NCBI GenBank assembly: GCA_963820375.1
Contig: CAWFZX010000019.1
Span: forward strand, 1-64,000
Direction: 5' to 3'
Source: AWTP1-13 sp963820375
GTDB taxonomy: Bacteria; Pseudomonadota; Alphaproteobacteria; Rhizobiales; Hyphomicrobiaceae
Length of the DNA stretch: 64,000 nucleotides
Part shown: in pieces, positions 60,656 to 64,000 of the stretch
Numbering within the stretch: the stretch's first letter is position 1
Layout: every line of letters begins with the position of its first letter
Notes under the pieces: model-generated
Told to the model about the DNA's origin: nothing
Databases searched by the model: none
What the model saw: the letters and a program-made list of their open reading frames with translations, nothing else
Translations under genes and position numbers: made by a program

Positions 60656-60950
60656 ATTATCTTTGCTCCTGATAATGCTTTATTTGATGGAGCAAAATCG
60701 ACAGTCAGGGTCATCTCGCATGCAAATGGAGGATGCGCATGTTCTCCTGCTGGGGTCCAAACGGTCCGCAGACCCAGTCCTGTTCACTCACAATCGCCTT
60801 GGGTCGGTATGGTCGAATCCGAGAGAGCGTAAGGGAGCGCCAACGCTGAGGTATTGAGCGCTGGAGGAAGCTCGCGGTGGATGATGCTGCCCCACCAGCC
60901 CAGCGACAATGGCCGTTTTGTGCAAAGCAAAATAGGCGGTTCAGCGCCCC
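60656..60950. other. Spacer between integrase remnant and LLM gene
   Basis: About 300 bases with nothing recognised; it may contain more of the decayed recombinase element. Confidence 0.4.
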
Positions 60951-62102
60951 TCATCGAAATGCTGGCATGACCTCCTCGGCAACGCGCTGGAACTGCTCGA
61001 GCATCACGGTCTTAGGCGTGCACAGGCTCGTGCTCAGGTTGATGTGCTCCATGCCCGGAAAGCGCGCTTCGAGCTTCTTAAGATGCTCGACGAGCTGCTG
61101 AGGCGTACCCGCAAACCACGACCCGAGCTTCAAATAATGGTCGAGTGTCGGCACACCGGCTTCGTTCCAGCCGCCCCGCTTTGCGGCTGCCACCACCTGC
61201 GGTGGGGTGATGCCCGGTACAAACCCGAGCGGGGCAAACATCTTCACGTGTTCCTCGTAGTATGGGGTGAGCTCGCGGATTGCCTTCTCGCGGCTGTCGG
61301 CAACGTAGAAGAAGACGCCGACCGTGAGGTTCTCCCCTAGCTTCAGCTCCTTGCCAGCACGGGCAGCTGCATCGCGATACGCCTGGATCGGTCCCTCCGC
61401 CATGGTGGCAGCTCCGCCACCGACGGCGCCCTTGATGCCGTGCCGGACCATGAAGTCGAGCCCGCGCGCGTTGGCGCTGACTATGGGCTGCCAGCATTCG
61501 ACCGGTCGGTGGACCGGGCGCGGCACGAGGGTGAGCTCCTTGAGATCGTAGCCACGGTACGGCACGGGTGGCGGCAACGTGTAGTGTTTGCCCTTGTGCG
61601 AGAAGGACTCACTGTTAAAGGCCTTGAAGATGACCTCAACTTGCTCCTCGAACAGCTCGCGGTTGGCATTGGCATCCTGCATCGGCGCTCCGAAGGTCTC
61701 GACCTCGCGGGTGTGATAGCCGCGCCCCACCCCGAAGACCGTGCGTCCTTTGGTCAGAATGTCGGCCACCGCGAAGTCCTCGGCCAGACGTAGCGGGTGC
61801 CACATCGGCGCAATGTTAAATCCGCAGCCGATGCGCAAGCGCTTCGTCACATGCGCCAGATGGACCGCCAGCATCAGGATGTTGGGTATGCACTCGTAGC
61901 CTTCATGCTGGAAATGGTGCTCGGCGAGCCAGAGCGTGTCGAACCCCAGCGCATCCATCTTCTGGGCGACGGCCTCTGTCTTCTCGAACACGGAGGCTAG
62001 CTGCTCATTGGAGTAGCGACGCTCGTTGGCGGGCGTCGCGTCCTGGCCCATGTCGGGAAGATCAATATGGCCGGGGTAGACGGTCACGAACTTGGTGATC
62101 AT
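60951..62102 (-). CDS. LLM-class flavin-dependent oxidoreductase
   Basis: A 383-residue luciferase-like monooxygenase. Motifs: TLWLAEHHFQHEGYECIPNI, RIGCGFNIAPMWHPLRLAED, GRTVFGVGRGYHTREVETFG and GSWFAGTPQQLVEHLKKLE. It differs clearly from the LLM protein at 50802. The ATG at 62102 has only a weak ribosome site. A catabolic role with the neighbouring CoA-pathway genes is possible. Confidence 0.88.
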   Translation of the reverse strand: MITKFVTVYPGHIDLPDMGQDATPANERRYSNEQLASVFEKTEAVAQKMDALGFDTLWLAEHHFQHEGYECIPNILMLAVHLAHVTKRLRIGCGFNIAPMWHPLRLAEDFAVADILTKGRTVFGVGRGYHTREVETFGAPMQDANANRELFEEQVEVIFKAFNSESFSHKGKHYTLPPPVPYRGYDLKELTLVPRPVHRPVECWQPIVSANARGLDFMVRHGIKGAVGGGAATMAEGPIQAYRDAAARAGKELKLGENLTVGVFFYVADSREKAIRELTPYYEEHVKMFAPLGFVPGITPPQVVAAAKRGGWNEAGVPTLDHYLKLGSWFAGTPQQLVEHLKKLEARFPGMEHINLSTSLCTPKTVMLEQFQRVAEEVMPAFR

Positions 62103-62458
62103 TTATTCTGCCACTTTCATTGTGCGCTCTTCTCAGGATCCAATTTGCCACAAGGCCTCAAAATGGGCGAGGCTTTCCAACATCCGAGCGCTGGCTCAAG
62201 CGACATCGCCATTGGCTTTCATGCGAGAGCAGAGGATCGGCGCTGAGATCGATGCTTTAAAGTCCTACGGGTCGCAAAGCGTGCGCTAGGTCCGCGCGAC
62301 ACCACAAATTTCGCCGCCGCCGGAATGGACCCAGGCCGGGCAAGCGCGCACAGCCCCCTGCAGGCCAAGCTCACAGCGACAACGTCTTTGCGCCTGCGTC
62401 GTCTCGACGCCCCGGCTCAGCCAAACCAGGCTTGCCCCATTGCTTGCGGCGCGGTGCC
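62103..62458. other. Intergenic, no supported gene
   Basis: About 356 bases between minus-strand genes without recognisable features. Confidence 0.45.
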
Positions 62459-62902
62459 TTACGCCTTGTCCTTGACCCACGCCAAAATGTGCTGCGCCAC
62501 GCCGACCAGCTCACCGTGCTGGTTCACCACTTTGATGTCGCTGCGCGAACGACGTTTGATCGGATCGACCTCGACGATGGTGTAGGTGAGGGTCAGCGTG
62601 TCGCCGATGAAGACGGCACCCAGGAATCGCACCTTGTCGTAGCCGAGCGACACGGCGGTCTCATCGCCGGCGGTGCCGTGACACTTCTCGATCATCAGGG
62701 AGGAACAGGTGGAGGCAAAGCCCAACATGAGCACGCCATGGGCAATGCGCTTGCCGTATTTCGAGCGCGCCATGTACTGCTCGTTGACGTGATTGACGGC
62801 AAAATCCCCGGTAATACCGGCGAACAGGTAGATATCGCTTTCTGCCACCGTCTTGGCGAAGGTCACGCTGTCGCCCGGCTTGACGTAGAAGTCCTCTGCC
62901 AT
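62459..62902 (-). CDS. MaoC-family (R)-specific enoyl-CoA hydratase
   Basis: A 147-residue hot-dog-fold dehydratase. The hydratase-2 motif is FAGITGDFAVNHVNEQYMAR (catalytic Asp and His) with RIAHGVLMLGFASTC following. It hydrates 2-enoyl-CoA to (R)-3-hydroxyacyl-CoA. It lies 29 bases after the CoA-transferase gene on the same strand, as an operon. Confidence 0.9.
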   Translation of the reverse strand: MAEDFYVKPGDSVTFAKTVAESDIYLFAGITGDFAVNHVNEQYMARSKYGKRIAHGVLMLGFASTCSSLMIEKCHGTAGDETAVSLGYDKVRFLGAVFIGDTLTLTYTIVEVDPIKRRSRSDIKVVNQHGELVGVAQHILAWVKDKA

Positions 62903-62931
62903 GGTCGGCTCTCTTGCTGTTGGCGTGCGCG

Positions 62932-64000
62932 TTAGGGCGCCTGGCCTGTGGTGATGACATTGTCTTGCGCCAGCGCGCGGATTTCCGTCTCGCTGAAGCC
63001 GAGCTCGGCTAAAACCTCGGCCGTCTGCGCACCGAGCTGCTGGGGCGGCCGGCTGACTTGCGCGCTGGCGCCGTCGTAAAGCACGGGATGGTTGACGACC
63101 GTAATCGGCGCTTGGGTGGGGCCGCTGCCGGGCACGGTGACCAAGGACTTCATGTGCCTAACCTGCGGGTCATCGCGAATCTCGCCATAGTCTTGCACGG
63201 GCGCGTGCCAAATCTTCAGCGCCTCCATACGCGCCATCCAGGCGCGGGTTGTCGCCGTCTGCAGCTTGGCCGCGATCAGGTCGGTAATCTCATCCTGCTT
63301 GGTCCAGGTGTCTTTTTTGTCGTAGTCGGCCAGGCGCGGCTCGCCGATGACCTCGGCGAGATCCTTGAGCGGTGACAACGATACGGCAAGGTGGCCATCC
63401 CTCGTCGGGTACACACCGTAGGGCGCCGCATAATACCAGCCGGCGACGTGCTTGAAGGCACTGATGCTGGGCTGATTTGGCGAATTGAGCCAACTGACGA
63501 GGGACTCGGCCTGCAGATCGAGGGCCGCCTGCATCAGGCTGGCATCGACCCGGCAGCCTTCGCCCGTGCGCTGTCGCCGCACCACGGCGGCAAGTACGCC
63601 CAGGGCGAACAGCGCTGCGCCGTGATGATCGACGAGCGACACCCCCACGGGCCTCGGCCCGGTGCTCGCCTGACCGGTAATCGCCATAATGCCGAACAGG
63701 GCCTGCGCCAGCAGATCCTGGCCCGGCTTCTCGACATAGGGGCCGTCCGGGCCGTAGCCGGAGGCCGAGGCATAGATCAGCCCGGGCTTGCGCTGTTTCA
63801 GGGTCGCATAGCCGAAGCCCAGCTTCTCCATCACGCCGGGCCGGAAGTTCTCGGCCACGACATCGGCCGTATCGATGAGCCGCAGCGCCACCTCTTTGCC
63901 CTTTGCCGATTTGAGATCGATGGCAATATTGCGTTTGTTGCGATTGGCGCAAAGGTGCAGCACGCTCTGGCCGTCGTGCCAGATGTCGCCGCCGGCCCAG
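62932..64000 (-). CDS. CaiB/BaiF family (type III) CoA-transferase, 5' end cut by window edge
   Basis: About 356 codons are present; the reading frame stays open to the right edge (upstream codons read GGDIWHDGQSVLHLCANRNK). Family signatures: NRNKRNIAIDLKSAKGKEVA, VVAENFRPGVMEKLGFGYA, GLIYASASGYGPDGPYVEKP and RPVGVSLVDHHGAALFALGV. The catalytic aspartate of family III is in the first part, in the D-T-A-D-V/V-D-H region. It transfers CoA between organic acids such as carnitine, formate or bile-acid-type substrates. With the MaoC hydratase it suggests acyl-CoA catabolism. Confidence 0.9.
   Translation of the reverse strand, partial: WAGGDIWHDGQSVLHLCANRNKRNIAIDLKSAKGKEVALRLIDTADVVAENFRPGVMEKLGFGYATLKQRKPGLIYASASGYGPDGPYVEKPGQDLLAQALFGIMAITGQASTGPRPVGVSLVDHHGAALFALGVLAAVVRRQRTGEGCRVDASLMQAALDLQAESLVSWLNSPNQPSISAFKHVAGWYYAAPYGVYPTRDGHLAVSLSPLKDLAEVIGEPRLADYDKKDTWTKQDEITDLIAAKLQTATTRAWMARMEALKIWHAPVQDYGEIRDDPQVRHMKSLVTVPGSGPTQAPITVVNHPVLYDGASAQVSRPPQQLGAQTAEVLAELGFSETEIRALAQDNVITTGQAP

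Noticed and set aside
1..64000. tRNA, rRNA, CRISPR array or replication origin
   Set aside because: I read for T-loop sequences, regularly spaced direct repeats and clustered DnaA-box-like sites and found none; a tool-based scan would be more reliable.

Overview
The window is GC-rich chromosomal DNA from an alphaproteobacterium, most likely of the order Hyphomicrobiales (Bradyrhizobium/Reyranella-like). This placement is inferred from gene families, not measured: an MHYT-HWE histidine kinase, a DUF1236-like secreted protein, a DUF6894 protein, an Omp25/31-type barrel, a GlxA-type regulator, an ECF42-type sigma factor with a DGPF partner, and many SDR, LLM, CaiB and MaoC enzymes. There is no rRNA, no tRNA that I can recognise, and no CRISPR array. 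Both ends cut through minus-strand genes: a sensor kinase on the left and a CaiB/BaiF CoA-transferase on the right.

Layout. 0-7.6 kb: sensor kinase, nitronate monooxygenase, a secreted protein, a Tat-exported serine hydrolase and an SDR dehydrogenase. 7.6-11.6 kb: a small accessory island of short hypothetical genes, bounded by an exact 18-bp direct repeat lying in the 5' end of the SDR gene; a broken copy of the SDR start sits at the far side, next to a LysE exporter. 11.6-22 kb: LysE exporter, GFA-fold protein, a methyltransferase divergent from a GlxA-type regulator, AEC transporter, GNAT acetyltransferase, SnoaL-like protein, and a thioredoxin-like/VOC pair. 22-25.8 kb: a PaoABC-type molybdenum aldehyde oxidoreductase operon. 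26-32.9 kb: outer-membrane barrel, small proteins, flavin monooxygenase, HCCA isomerase-like protein, and a DGPF/ECF42 sigma pair. 33-37.2 kb: LuxR/TPR regulator, alpha/beta hydrolase and FAD monooxygenase on the minus strand; the hydrolase lacks its nucleophile and histidine and the monooxygenase carries a frameshift. 38-39 kb: an ArsR regulator with a palindrome over its start codon, followed by a frameshifted SRPBCC gene. 39-51 kb: beta-hydroxyacid dehydrogenase, receiver protein, SCO/MBL-fold pair, TPR protein, polysaccharide deacetylase, LuxR solo, SDR/M24 divergent pair, a second MBL-fold enzyme. 50.8-55.7 kb: LLM oxidoreductase, then a compact minus-strand operon of an MddA-like membrane methyltransferase, a TetR repressor and a 701-residue protein fusing an alpha/beta hydrolase to a GT-B glycosyltransferase, preceded by two TetR-type palindromes. 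55.8-64 kb: HdeD-like protein, Cys-rich/PRC-barrel protein, MauG-type dihaem peroxidase, a second Tat serine hydrolase with a tyrosine-recombinase remnant beside it, LLM oxidoreductase, and a MaoC hydratase/CaiB CoA-transferase pair.

The overall picture is a catabolic and detoxification-rich region (nitronates, aldehydes, aromatics, acyl-CoAs, sulfur volatiles) with many one-gene regulators and several decayed genes. The strongest candidate for an undescribed system is the mddA-tetR-hydrolase/glycosyltransferase operon at 52-55.7 kb. The most informative structural feature is the 3.9-kb island in the SDR 5' end.
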